Positions 53,695 to 63,860 of a stretch of DNA of 64,000 bases are shown here, in pieces (the first letter of the stretch is position 1; each line of letters begins with the position of its first letter). The notes below the pieces were generated by a model, which saw only the letters and a program-made list of their open reading frames with translations, did no database searches and had not been told where the DNA came from. The stretch is from Pseudoips prasinana (taxonomy: Eukaryota > Arthropoda > Insecta > Lepidoptera > Nolidae). The position numbers and the translations under genes were made by a program. The stretch spans positions 25,456,001 through 25,520,000 of the forward strand of contig OX621254.1 in the NCBI GenBank assembly GCA_951640165.1, read 5' to 3'.

Positions 53695-54085
53695 AACTAC
53701 GAAAGGGATTTTGATGAAACTTTCTAGTAATGTAGCTTATAATATTTACTTTTTTTTTTAATCAAGACATTTTTGTTTACACAGTTCATCCTAGCCCCAA
53801 ACTAAGCAAAGCTTGTACTATAGGCACCAGGCGACGATATACATACTTATGTAGAGATAAATACTTAAATACACAGAAAGCATCCATGACTCAGAAACAA
53901 ATATTCGTGCTCATCACACAAATATGTGCACTTACCGGGATTCGAACCCAGGACCACCAGCTTCGTAGGCAGGAGCACTACCAACTAGGCTACGGTGACC
54001 GTCAAAATACATAAAATATATCCGAATACTACATAGGCGATAATTTATAAAGTTTAACGCGGGGCGCTGGGCACAGCCAGTAATC
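53695..54085 (+). mobile_element. Worn Helitron (family E) split by SINE A
   Basis: GGGATTTTGATGAAACTTTC and TAATGTAGCTTATAAT, then a SINE A on the minus strand (53781-54002), then ATATCCGAATACTACATAGG and TTTAACGCGGGGCGCTGGGC. Confidence 0.6.
53781..54002 (-). mobile_element. tRNA-derived SINE, family A
   Basis: Minus strand: GGTCACCGTAGCCTAGTTGG head, GGGTTCGAATCCCGG box B, complete body. Confidence 0.8.
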
Positions 54086-54142
54086 CGTAATGTTGAAATA
54101 AAAACATGTGTTATTTTTATATTTATTACACAATGCACGACG

Positions 54143-54200
54143 GCCGCAGGGGCAGAAAGGTTCTCGAGTGGCCACTACGAACCGGAAGAAGGAGATCAGT
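54143..54200 (+). mobile_element. RTE LINE fragment
   Basis: GACGGCCGCAGGGGCAGAAA and TTCTCGAGTGGCCACTACGA match the C-terminal coding part of the RTE LINE. Confidence 0.6.
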
Positions 54201-54544
54201 AAAAATAAGATGATATTTTTTGGGTGCGATCAACTGCGATCATCTCGACACCAACAATTTATACTACGCTAACTCGAATTTTAGGTAAATTCGTTTTTTA
54301 TCCCAGTTTGATTAAAATATTGTTTTTTTAATTTGTTATAAAAATTACACAAAGAAAAGAACTTACAAATCTTATAAAACGCTAAGTCTTTATTTAGACG
54401 ACGACGCGTACGGCATTTTAAGCAACATGGCATAAAAAAACGAAATTATCTAAAATTAGAGTTGGCGTAAATTGTTGGTGTCGATCTATTGAATCAGTTT
54501 TGGATTACCTTTTTTTAACAACAAATTATTCCCTGAATTTTGGT
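54201..54544. other. No recognisable feature
   Basis: AT-rich, no coding frame. Confidence 0.4.
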
Positions 54545-55235
54545 TTAAAAACATAATATTGCTTTATTTTTAACTGAAAGACCAAATTCCAATTTTCAAA
54601 CGTTTAACTCCAAAAAATAACAGATTTTCATCATACCAACTCACATCCCCTATTTTACATCCTTACAGGTGGTATTTCCAAAAATCCTGAACTATATATT
54701 TATAATTTTTAACTGGAAGGCCAAATACAGATTTTACCTTAAAAATGTCACCATTTTCATACAAACTTACATCCCCTATTTGTCACCCTTAGGGGTGGAC
54801 TTCTCAAAAATGAAATATATATTTTTAATTTTTAACTGAAATGCCAAATACCAATTTGCATGCGTTTAACTTAAAACTTGTCAAAATTAAAATTATAGTT
54901 TTTATATTTTTCATAAAACTTACATCCCCAATTTTAGGCCCTTGGGGGTGGAATTTTCAAAAAACCCGAAATATACTTTAATTTTTAACTGCAAGGACAA
55001 ATACAAAGCCAAAAAATTACGGAATTTTACGCCCGCGGGGGTGGAATTTCCAAAAATCCTGAAATAATTATTTTATAATTTTTAACAGAAAAGCCAACTA
55101 CTCATTTTCATGAGTTTAACTTCACAAATATCGCACATTTCATACAAACTTACGTTCCCTATTTTGTGCCCTTTGGAGTGGAATTTTCAAAAATCCTGGA
55201 ATATATATTTTTAATTAGTTACTGAAATTACAAAT
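54545..55235 (+). repeat. Diverged tandem repeat, about 130-150 bp units
   Basis: TTTTTAACTGAAAGRCCAAA-like blocks recur near 54563, 54698, 54829, 54980, 55078 and 55212. Each is followed by CAAACTTACATCCCCTATTT-like and GGGGTGGAATTTTCAAAAAT-like blocks. One unit is shortened (54980 to 55078). Confidence 0.75.
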
Positions 55236-55242
55236 ACCAAAA

Positions 55243-55320
55243 GCTACCTAAAAGATGGACCGATGATCAGAATCTTGTGAGGATCGCTGGAAGCCGCTGC
55301 ATGCGGGTAGCGCAAAACCA
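55243..55320 (+). mobile_element. RTE LINE fragment
   Basis: AAAGATGGACCGATGATCAG, GTGAGGATCGCTGGAAGCCG and GCGGGTAGCGCAAAACC. Confidence 0.6.
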
Positions 55321-55714
55321 TGAGATATATTACTGTGGGAAAATAAAATCTTATATTTAAAACATATCATTGCGCGAGCGGGATGCATTTATCTACGCTG
55401 AATACTGGGGCAAAGGTTTCTGCTATGTAACATTTCATCTCTAAAAAAATATTGCTCAAAATAAATTTTACTGAAAACATAAATCAACAAATGCCTCCAT
55501 ATATATATATTTAAATACAAAATAAAAATGTCAGAACCAATTTCTTTTGCACAATAAGAGAGAATATTTTGTAATTTTATTGTTGAAAACGAACCAACGG
55601 AACACGGACATCAAACTTTGAAAAAGTGTTTTTAAATATCTTGTTTGAGGTATTATGCGGCAAATTTCTTAACCTAGAATAAGGACACAGAATAAATGTA
55701 GTTATGAGTCACAA
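55321..55714. other. No recognisable feature
   Basis: AT-rich, no coding frame. Confidence 0.4.
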
Positions 55715-56085
55715 TGACAGGCCTGTTGGCGTGGTTGGCAAATGCTTGCTTTTCTCGCCGGAGGTCGTGGGTTCGATTCCCACCAAGGACAGATATTTGT
55801 GTGAATGAACATGTCTGTTTGTCGTGAGTCTGGATGTAATAATCGATATAAGTATGTATTTACATAAAAATATATATATGTAGTATATCATTTAACTAGC
55901 TACCCCAATCTGTCAAATTTCTTTTAAAGATTTTCTACTTTATCACATATGCATAAGATCACTTTCAATCGGGGAAATTTGACGGATTGGGGTAGCTTGA
56001 TGTGCTGGTATCCGTACAAGCTCTGCTTGGCTTGAGATCAGATAGTCGTGTGTAAATAATGTCCCAGGGTATTATTTTTTAAAAA
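55715..56085 (+). mobile_element. SINE family B containing a MITE
   Basis: GGCCTGTTGGCGTGGTTGGC head, GTGGGTTCGATTCCCACC box B. A family G MITE lies at about 55905-56018 (AGCTACCCCAATCTGTCAAA and its inverse), then the tail resumes at ACAAGCTCTGCTTGGCTTGA and GATCAGATAGTCGTGTG. Confidence 0.75.
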
Positions 56086-56272
56086 AATACTAAGGAACAC
56101 TGCTACCCGTTCTCACGTTGATGTATATCTACGAGAGAACGGGAAGCAGTAACACTTCATGTCAGATAAAATAGATAGATATGTGTATGTATGTCAATAT
56201 CATAATCCGATGGGAAATACCGATAGCTTTACGTCCTACTGTCAACTACTGCTCTGCTCGTTCGCTGCAACT

Positions 56273-56600
56273 GCCTCGTTGGTCTAGCGGTAGCGTGTTC
56301 ATTCGCAGAGAACGAGCTCCTGGGTTCAAATCCCGGGTCTGGCCGAAAGTGAATTTGAGAATTTTCTGTAAAAAGAAAATGTCTCAGTATCAGCCCGAAG
56401 TCTGGGCGGTATTATACCCCCTTGCCTAGAAGAGCCGTCGGTGCTGTACCTGACCTCTTTCCAGTCGTGTCGCTAGGCGTCCCATCGGATCATGAGAGTG
56501 ATGGATGTATTTGCGAACACACTTGTGCACTATAATATGCCCCGCGCGGATGGCTAATCTCTATTGAGACTGGCCGCCGTGGCCCAAATTCACCTATGAG
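56273..56600 (+). mobile_element. tRNA-derived SINE, family C
   Basis: TTGGTCTAGCGGTAGCGTG head, GGGTTCAAATCCCGGG box B, GTATCAGCCCGAAGTCTGGG body, TCGTGTCGCTAGGCGTCCCA end. Confidence 0.75.
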
Positions 56601-57025
56601 GACATTATTGTCAATTTGCATACTCCGCACTGGTCAATTTTTGATCAGACCTGGAATTTCAACTCACTCAAGCTCTTTTTCTGCGGTTGAATCCAATATT
56701 ACTATACGAATGAGACAATCAAAAACGTCATATTGAGATTTAAGAAGATTTCGCATTTACATACTCAATTTCCAGTTCAGCAGTTTGCTCCAAATTACCG
56801 ACAACCATATATGTGTCACTTACACATTTACATCCATCTGGTAGAACTTCAAAAGAAATTATACATCTATGTTGAAAACACATCATAAGTTTCTAGAATT
56901 AACATGTTTAACAGAATTAACATGTGCCGGTGGCCGTGTACAGCTAGAAGCAAAAGTATTTTTCACTTCATTATTTAATTCTTAAAAAAAGACATTTGCA
57001 CTAGCGAAATAAATGTCTGCATGCA
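56601..57025. other. No recognisable feature
   Basis: AT-rich, no coding frame. Confidence 0.4.
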
Positions 57026-57027
57026 AG

Positions 57028-57600
57028 AGACTTACAAACAAGTAATTCACGGACATATAGCTACATTCAGATTGAGAACAAGACAAAAATGCCATTTCTT
57101 TATTTTAGTATCCTGAGTTCAAATATTTTTTTTATATTAATTTATTACTTCAATTCTGAGGAAAAAACTAAAAAAGGTGTGATGACGTCACATCGAATTT
57201 CAAAGTTGAAATTATGAATTCAAAGTTCATAATTTCGCAAAAAAGCGACTTACAAACAAGTAATTCACGGACATACAGCTACATTCAGATTGAGAACAAG
57301 TATATGGTCTATTTTTCCTGTGCTGGGCTCGAACGCGTTATACGAGGGAACTAACGTAGTATCAAAGCGACCATGCGGGTATCACAAGACCAGCAATTGA
57401 CAACATTTCAAAACTGACACCACCCTAAAACAAAAATGCCATTTCTTTATTTTAGTATCCTGAGTTCAAATATATTTTTTTATATTAATTTATTTCTTCA
57501 TTTCTGAGGAAAAAAATTAAAACTGAAAAAGGTGTGATGACGTCACATCCAATTTCAAAGTTGAAATTTTGAATTTAAAGTTCATAATTTCGCAAAAAGG
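57028..57600 (+). repeat. Interspersed direct repeats, order A-B-A-x-B
   Basis: A (57028-57083 and 57245-57300) has ACTTACAAACAAGTAATTCA and CATTCAGATTGAGAACAAG. B (57084-57244 and 57431-57600) has AATGCCATTTCTTTATTTTA and GTGTGATGACGTCACATC. The stretch between A2 and B2 holds an RTE scrap (CATGCGGGTATCACAAGACC). Confidence 0.75.
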
Positions 57601-57679
57601 AAATATATGGGTGCCCTAGTTTTGGATTTACTTTTAAAAAACGCAATAATACATGCCAGTTAAAAATATGAAATGTTGT

Positions 57680-57745
57680 TAATTGTGGAGATCTTTGGAG
57701 GAGTCATTTTTCCAGCCGTGGATGTCTTCCGGCTGATATGTTGAT
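57680..57745 (+). mobile_element. RTE LINE 3' end
   Basis: AATTGTGGAGATCTTTGGAG and GGATGTCTTCCGGCTGATAT. Confidence 0.65.
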
Positions 57746-57776
57746 GAATGTCCGTTAGATATCCTATCATATACCA

Positions 57777-57845
57777 TACTGTCACGTTGGTCTAGTGGTA
57801 GCGTGTTTACCCGCTTTTTTAAAGTCTACGTGAATAAAAACCTTT
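57777..57845 (+). mobile_element. Chimera of SINE C head and LINE H tail
   Basis: CACGTTGGTCTAGTGGTAGC and GTGTTTACCCGC (SINE C box A region) are joined directly to TTTTTTAAAGTCTACGTGAA and the rest of the family H end. Confidence 0.6.
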
Positions 57846-57846
57846 T

Positions 57847-58160
57847 TTATTTTATTTTTATTTTATCGTCTAGGAATGCTTGCAAGGTATAATAGTATTT
57901 TTCAGCTACCAGTACTGAGAGGTGTTTTTTTAACCTTTCCAATGGGAGATCGTTAATGCTGTTTGGCAGCTTATTGAAGATAACAGGTGCCATATAAATA
58001 ACACTTTTTTTCAAAAGACTGGTTTTGTATGCACCTGTACATAACAAATTCTGATATTGCGTTCTCAGACCTGTATTTCGTTGTCTAGTTTGGTTCAAGT
58101 ATACAAATAAGTTTGTAAGTCGTGGAAATAAGTTTAAGGGATTTATCTTAACATATACCG
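57847..58160 (-). pseudogene. CR1-like LINE C-terminal fragment
   Basis: The minus frame from 58098 reads GAYKTSLLKKSVIYMAPVIF, NKLPNSINDLPLERLKKHL and YYTLQAFLDDKIKIK. The FNKLPxxI...LKxxL...YY..xFL pattern is the end of CR1/L2-like reverse transcriptase proteins. 83 residues, 5'-truncated. Confidence 0.6.
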
Positions 58161-58179
58161 AAACTTTAAAAATGTTAAT

Positions 58180-58738
58180 GTCCTCTAGGACGAATTTCGG
58201 CTACGGCGGCCAGTCTCAATGGAGACTAGCCAACTGCGCAGGACATATTATAGTGCACAAGTGTGTGCGCAAACACAGGGGCACTTTCTATTCCATCACT
58301 CTCATGATCTGATAGAAAAGATGTCAGGTACAGGGGGCTCTACCAGCTAAGTCACCGAACATCGATTTCTTAAATAGCGTTCAAATAAATAAAGGTTAAA
58401 AATTACTTAATCAATCGATAAATCGGCTTCAACGTTGACAATCGATTCCGTAGCATTTATGGCGTCACATGTGGTCATGGAAGCCGATTTAACGATTGAT
58501 TAAGTAATTTTTTACATTTATTTATTTGAACGCCATTCACAAAAATGATGTTCGGCGACGTAGCCGGTAGAGCCCCAGGACCGACGGCTTTACGTGCTCT
58601 GCGATACACAGGGGTGTCATACTGAGAAATTTCTTATTACAGTAAAATCCCAAAATAATGTTTAGCCCTGACCTGAAATTTGAACCTAGGACCTCATTAG
58701 CTGCGGTAGTACACGCTACCGCTAGACCAATCAATCAA
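58180..58738 (-). mobile_element. SINE family C split by a MITE
   Basis: Outer parts match family C on the minus strand (GGCGGCCAGTCTCAATGGAG at 58207 onward; CGACGGCTTTACGTGCTCTG and GAACCTAGGACCTCATTAGC right of the insert). A MITE lies at 58334-58576. Confidence 0.75.
58334..58576. mobile_element. MITE with about 90-bp inverted repeats and AG duplication
   Basis: Ends GGGGCTCTACCAGCTAAGTC and (minus strand) GGGGCTCTACCGGCTACGTC. The arms continue through CCGAACATC and TTAAATAGCGTTCAAATAAA / ATTACTTAATCAATCG. AG occurs on both sides (58332-58333, 58577-58578), and removing the insert restores the SINE C sequence GGTACAGGACCG. Confidence 0.75.
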
Positions 58739-59035
58739 TATTTATTGTGTGAAATTTGGTACAAAGAGGATCTTAAATATAAATAAATAGTTCACAAAAA
58801 TCAACCACACAGGTGTACACAATTTTACATTTCCTGCAAGTAATAAATGTTATGTTTAGTTAAAATATTCATCTAATTATACTAAAAATAATGAACACCA
58901 TTTTTTTATAACATCACAATATTTTTCAAAGTTAAACATCCCTATAAAATCAAATTAATAATATACCAATGAGGCAGTCAAAATGTATAGTGATGGGAAA
59001 GTCAGTATAAAGAGCATTTTTTTAACAGTTAACAT
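58739..59035. other. AT-rich, possible retroelement 3' tail
   Basis: AATCAATCAATATTTATTGT at the left border resembles a LINE tail on the minus strand. No gene. Confidence 0.35.
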
Positions 59036-59040
59036 TATAG

Positions 59041-59829
59041 TAGCCGTGTGGTTTGCGGCCTAGAAAGAATAAGGGTCGTAGCACACATATCAAAACTGAA
59101 AGGGATCGTCACCGCCTCGCCTTTCTCCTCGGCGTCAAACAGTCGTCCACTTTACGTAACCACGTAACGTAAGCGGATCAGAAGCTCCACCCCGTCAACT
59201 CGGCTACAACTAGGCGACGCCGCGATTACGGCTCGCCGACGCTGGTTGACGGCTAGACGTTGTTAGTTCAATCTTTTTTTTAATCGTATTTTGGTTTAAA
59301 TTTAAATGGATAACACTTTTTTTTACGAGTGTAGATGCGCGAACGTTCGCAAAGGCTAACTTCACGGTCGCCTCTCTCGTAAATCGTACAGCACGTGCGG
59401 CAACGCAGACCGCGCGGACGGAGAGTGGACGAAGATACGTAAGCTAGCGTACGGAGAGCCGTAAGCGAGGGTACGGAAAGCCGACAGCAAGTCGACCGCG
59501 CACTGCACCGCGGTTCGTGAGCTTGCCCGAGTCGATGCGATTACGTTACGATTCCGATTAGTGTGCGTTGGAGTAAGGAGTTTCATACAAATAATACTGA
59601 ACGGCTCGAGTTGATACGGTGAGGTTCCCTCTCCGTTTTGATATGTGTGCTACGGCCCTAATAAGGCCCAAGGTGTCGTAAAAGACGACTAAGAGATACA
59701 ATAGGTACAGTCGCCAACTCTCGTGCCAAGCACATGACTATGGCAAATACCCTCCAAATGGCAACATTATAGAAACCTTTGGGGGAGGCCTATGTTCAGC
59801 CGTGGACGATACCAGGCTGATTATGTAAC
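59041..59829 (+). mobile_element. Non-autonomous RTE derivative with a MITE insert
   Basis: AGCCGTGTGGTTTGCGGCC (RTE 5' end) is followed by the MITE 59073-59658, then CTCTCGTGCCAAGCACATGA, TATGGCAAATACCCTCCAAA and the 3' end GGGGGAGGCCTATGTTCAGC. Confidence 0.65.
59073..59658. mobile_element. PIF/Harbinger-like MITE
   Basis: TIRs begin GGGTCGTAGCACACATATCA (left) and GGGCCGTAGCACACATATCA (right, minus strand) and run about 45 bp. TAA is duplicated at 59070-59072 and 59659-59661. GGG ends plus a TWA duplication fit PIF/Harbinger. The inside is GC-rich and non-coding. Confidence 0.75.
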
Positions 59830-60100
59830 ATTATACAGATAATACATGAAACATGTTTCTGGAAAAGGAAACAGACTAGTTTGCTTCATTGTAATTTCGT
59901 TGATAAATTAAAACAAAATATTTTGTTAAAAGATTTTTATTAACAATATTTCCGGGATTGAACCTGGCAAAATACCAATTTAGTTAAAATTTTGTTTCTA
60001 CTTTTTCAATAATAATGAATTAAACTACTGAACGAGACGGTATTATTTCAATTTAAAAACAATTCTGAATATTATTATTAAATAGATATCATATACTGGT
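59830..60100. other. No recognisable feature
   Basis: AT-rich, no coding frame. Confidence 0.45.
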
Positions 60101-60104
60101 CATG

Positions 60105-60220
60105 CAAGATGGAGTGTTAGCACAGAATGTGTTAGTGCCAACTTTAATGTATGGAAGTGAAAGATGGGTATGGCAGAAAAAGAATGATAGTAGAATAAAT
60201 GCAGTGAATAAATAGAGTAG
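60105..60220 (+). pseudogene. LINE reverse transcriptase scrap
   Basis: One frame reads DGVLAQNVLVPTLMYGSERW and VWQKKNDSRINAVN. LVPTLMYGSExW is the segment after the RT domain in RTE/CR1-like LINEs. About 35 residues only. Confidence 0.6.
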
Positions 60221-60454
60221 TGCAGTAAAATAAATACTGTGCTATCGAATTGAGTTCAACCTGTAATTGTAGCTGTATGTATGAATAAATAAATAAATGA
60301 ATTTACAACTTTTGCACGCTTAGCTATTGAATGGTAAACGTGTTTGATCCATAAATCTATTGTGTCACATATAGTAAGCAATTGTAATTTTGCATGTACA
60401 GACATGCACAATTACAATTGCTATTGGTTTACGTAATAAAAATATAAAACTAAA

Positions 60455-60655
60455 AAAGGTTTTTATTCACGTAGACTTTAAAAAAGTGCTGGTAAATAGT
60501 CAGAACATGTTTGTAGTAATATAGTTTTATACATTATTATTTCTAGTAACATAGATATTTAGGTACACATTGTATGAAAACATTTATAAAATTTATTTTA
60601 TTATAGCAATGATATTTAGCTAGCTCGTATCAAGTTATTGTCAAGAGATTATGTT
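60455..60655 (-). mobile_element. LINE 3' tail, family H
   Basis: Same end and body as 33847-34055. Confidence 0.65.
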
Positions 60656-60691
60656 TAACTATCTATTTTAAGTCTAATATTTTACTGCATA

Positions 60692-60892
60692 TTGTCAATG
60701 GTTCTGTCTATATTAAGGTATTATAATTATGACGGACCTTGTGTTTATAACGACGGTCGCGCTTTAATGCTACCACCGGATCCAATGCGCCCCAACAAAC
60801 TCAGTGGGTTCATCTACTACCGGTTTCAACACGACCCAGTTGAGACGTACATAAATAATCTCCATACTTACGTGTTAAATAAGAAATAAATA
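60692..60892 (+). CDS. Unassigned open frame, possible terminal exon
   Basis: 65 residues; from about residue 9 the composition is protein-like (YYNYDGPCVYNDGRALMLPP, DPMRPNKLSGFIYYRFQHDP, VETYINNLHTYVLNKK) and ends at TAA. Codon use is balanced, unlike the AT-rich flanks. A pyrimidine-rich stretch ending TCTATATTAAG (about 60705-60716) could be an acceptor, which would make this a 3'-terminal exon. I do not recognise the family. It could also be a relic of a retroelement, since it follows a LINE tail and precedes a SINE. Confidence 0.3.
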
Positions 60893-60934
60893 GATCTCAT
60901 GGGACAACTAACTCTCTGCCATCTGTTGCCAAAC

Positions 60935-61080
60935 TACGTAAAGCCTGTACTATGGCATCCAGACAACTGATAAATTTACTTGTAATTTTCTAAATTATAG
61001 ATAAATTACACACAGACATGGAATAAATAATAGTGCTCATCACAAAAATATTTGTCCTGGGTGGGAATTGAACCCACAAT
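60935..61080 (-). mobile_element. SINE family B
   Basis: GTGGGTTCAATTCCCACC box B on the minus strand, body ATTTTTGTGATGAGCACTAT, tail AGTACAGGCTTTACGTAGTT. Confidence 0.65.
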
Positions 61081-62430
61081 TGACGTATTTATTTATTATA
61101 GACATACCAACAGTATACATACACAACATTTAAATACTTAGCTCACTATATAATTCAGTCCTTATATGTACGCCTATTAAAGGCATGCACAACACACACT
61201 AAATATAGACAACGTTGACATACAATACAAGTTATTTTAAATTAAAAACAAACAAAAATACTGTAACAAACACAGATTAAAATGCATTAAACGTATTGAA
61301 TAGTTTTCATTTTATTTTGAATATCTTTTAACATCCTTTATTGTGATAAATTATTCTCAGAGTTTAAGTAACAATTAGTTATTTTTATCTTAAGACAGTA
61401 ATATTATTTTTTATAATAGAAATATCAACAAAATGAATGAGATTTGTATGTATCTGTTTTTTTTATCCCGGGAATTCTTATCACCCCGATTGACGGCATT
61501 ACGTGTCGTATTTTATACAATTGTAAGTTAATTCTATAACAACTACATTTTTTTACTTATTTAATAAAGTACCAAGTATAGTACTTTATATGTATTACAA
61601 TCTAGTCTAGAGACTAATAAGTAATTTTATATTAACCTAAACTTCTACTTAAACATAATTAATTCTAAGAATCAGTCCACCGACTTTCCTTAGTCATATT
61701 TTTAAAGAAGAGTTAAGATACTTCGTTCATGTGTTTTTTATAATTACGTTAGATATTGCTATCACTCGCTCACATCGCTAAATACACTACACTAAATACA
61801 CGAATCACGACACTAGTTCATAGGGTTTTGTTCTACAACTACATGAAAATAATAAAATTATTTGACTACATACCCTTATTGTTTTTTAATTTTAATCGCT
61901 TCCTTCACACTCTTTATGATGGAAAACACACTTTAAAATATATCACTTCCGGATTGTATCTTAATACCTTAGTACGGCTTCTTATTATCGTTCAAAACTG
62001 AAAAGCATAATTATTTTAAACTTCAGATCACGGCCTTACAGCAAAAGTTTTACGTCTAGCCTTCCAAATTACTTTTTTTTTAATTTTAATTAGTTTTTAT
62101 AGACTCTGACAACTGAATCTTATAGACTGAAAGTGTAAAGTATCTTATTTAAGCATTTGTATTTAGGAAATACATGACTTAATAAAGTTTGACAGAAGAC
62201 CATAAAATATTACTTAAGTTTATTGTATATTGACGAAGGAATCGAGGATTTCTTTAATTAACCGATATGATAAATAATAAAAAACAGAAAAAAGCAATAG
62301 CACATACATATCTAACGTGCGGTATACGCACGTAAGCTATATTATTTGCTTATCTTGCTATATAAAGGCTAATCATTTTCTGATAAAAACGATTGTGTTG
62401 TACCCTGTTATAAAATGACTTCGCATTTAA
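61081..62430. other. AT-rich region, no supported gene
   Basis: 61085-61260 resembles a minus-strand retroelement tail (ATTTATTTATTATAGACATA). The 81-residue frame at 61756 lacks any motif. The rest is featureless. Confidence 0.4.
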
Positions 62431-62524
62431 TCTATAATTTAATTGCATTCTAGTACCAAACGATCGCCAAGGTACATTACAGTACTTAAAACACTAAACC
62501 TAAAGCGCAAAACTCTTGCCTGCA

Positions 62525-62695
62525 TGGCCGGCGCCAAAATAAATAAAAAACCACTGCTCACTAATTTCAAAACTTGCAATTCAAATTTGGAACTGTTATT
62601 GAAATAAAATGTTTTAAAACACACTGGCCGCAACAATTTCGACACTCGCAACCAACAATTCCCGCGAAAAAGCCGTTTGTTTTCCCGCGCGGCTC
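62525..62695. promoter_or_regulatory. Cluster of E2F-like sites
   Basis: GGCGCCAAAA (62530-62539), TTCCCGCGAAA (62659-62669) and TTTCCCGCGC (62681-62690) match the E2F consensus TTTSSCGC in a locally GC-richer island. They may belong to a promoter of a gene outside the window. The 91-residue minus frame across it has no motif. Confidence 0.3.
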
Positions 62696-62759
62696 CTAAC
62701 AAACTGTTGCCCATCAGGCACGCTTCAGCCGTAACTATTTTTACAAATCTTTGTAGAGC

Positions 62760-63100
62760 GGGAGTCTGGACTTTTAAAATTTATTCTTATTTTACTGATC
62801 GTTAAAACTGGAATGACGTTTACAGTATGGAAGTATGAAGTAAATAGATAAACTAAGTGAAATAATAGCTTATGAAAATTTATTGTCTGTTTTGTTTAAA
62901 CAGTTGGGAAATAGGTAATAAAAATGGGTGAAAAAATTAAAACTAAATATAATATGATTTTAATTGTACCTGTGTTGTATTTTACAAACCAAGATAACTC
63001 CAATATCAATAATTATTGAATATCTAAGAAGAATAACTGTAACTGCTTTGACCTTTAAAATGAAAGCCTATAAATAAAAGAAATTTTCTATATATTCAAG
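62760..63100. other. No recognisable feature
   Basis: AT-rich, no coding frame. Confidence 0.45.
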
Positions 63101-63205
63101 TTGATCAACTATACTTATTTACTGCTACGACTCTTTTCTTTTCATAAATTACTATTAAAATATTGGATTTTAAATATATATCCCAATCTCTTTGACTTTC
63201 GACGA

Positions 63206-63367
63206 TTTGCATCCATGTCTAGTTTCCTTCAAAGCTCAAGCAGCGATAATCTACCAAGCCATCTATTTCACAATGCCCAACATTTCAAATTAGCATACAA
63301 ACACCCTGCCCTAGATTTACTCAAATTTATTTGCCAACAAAGCGCTCAGAATATCCGAAATCCTTAA
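63206..63367 (+). CDS. Unassigned short open frame
   Basis: From ATG 63215 the frame reads MSSFLQSSSSDNLPSHLF, HNAQHFKLAYKHPALDLLKF and ICQQSAQNIRNP to a stop at 63367. Composition is plausible for protein. CATGTCTAG at 63214-63222 could also be an acceptor. No family recognised, and chance is possible. Confidence 0.2.
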   Translation, partial: FASMSSFLQSSSSDNLPSHLFHNAQHFKLAYKHPALDLLKFICQQSAQNIRNP

Positions 63368-63494
63368 ATTTTATGATGTGCCGACCATTGTAAACGGGGT
63401 GGCGATAAAACGGCACATGATACAATAAAATGCTAATGTAAATCGAGAATTAACGGGAAATGTGGGGAGATAAAGTTATTTTTGCCGGAATAAC

Positions 63495-63860
63495 AATTAC
63501 AATAGCCGGTCCTGCGCTGCCCGCATCCAGCGGCTTCCCGCGACCCTTGCATGATCGTCGGTCCACCTTGTAGGGGACCTGCCCACGCTGCGTCCTCCGG
63601 TTCATAGTCGCAACTCGAGAACCTTTCTGTCCCATCGGCCGTTGGTTCTACGAGCTATGTGTCCGGCCCACTACCACTTCAGTTCGGCAATTCTTTATGT
63701 TATGTCTGCTACTTTGGCCGCCTGCGTCTTTCGACGTTTTTGAGTCGATCACGGAGGAATACTCCGAGCATAACCCTCTCCATTGCTCTTTGGGTGACCT
63801 TGAGATCCTTGGGGGAGGCCTATGTCTAGCAGTGGACGTCTTTCGGCTGATATGAAGAGG
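63495..63860. mobile_element. RTE LINE 3' copy with a 5' inversion
   Basis: 63495-63803 is RTE C-terminal coding sequence on the minus strand (GCCCGCATCCAGCGGCTTCC to TTGGGTGACCTTGAG). 63805-63860 is the 3' end on the plus strand (TTGGGGGAGGCCTATGTCTA, CGTCTTTCGGCTGATATGA). The order fits twin priming. Confidence 0.75.
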
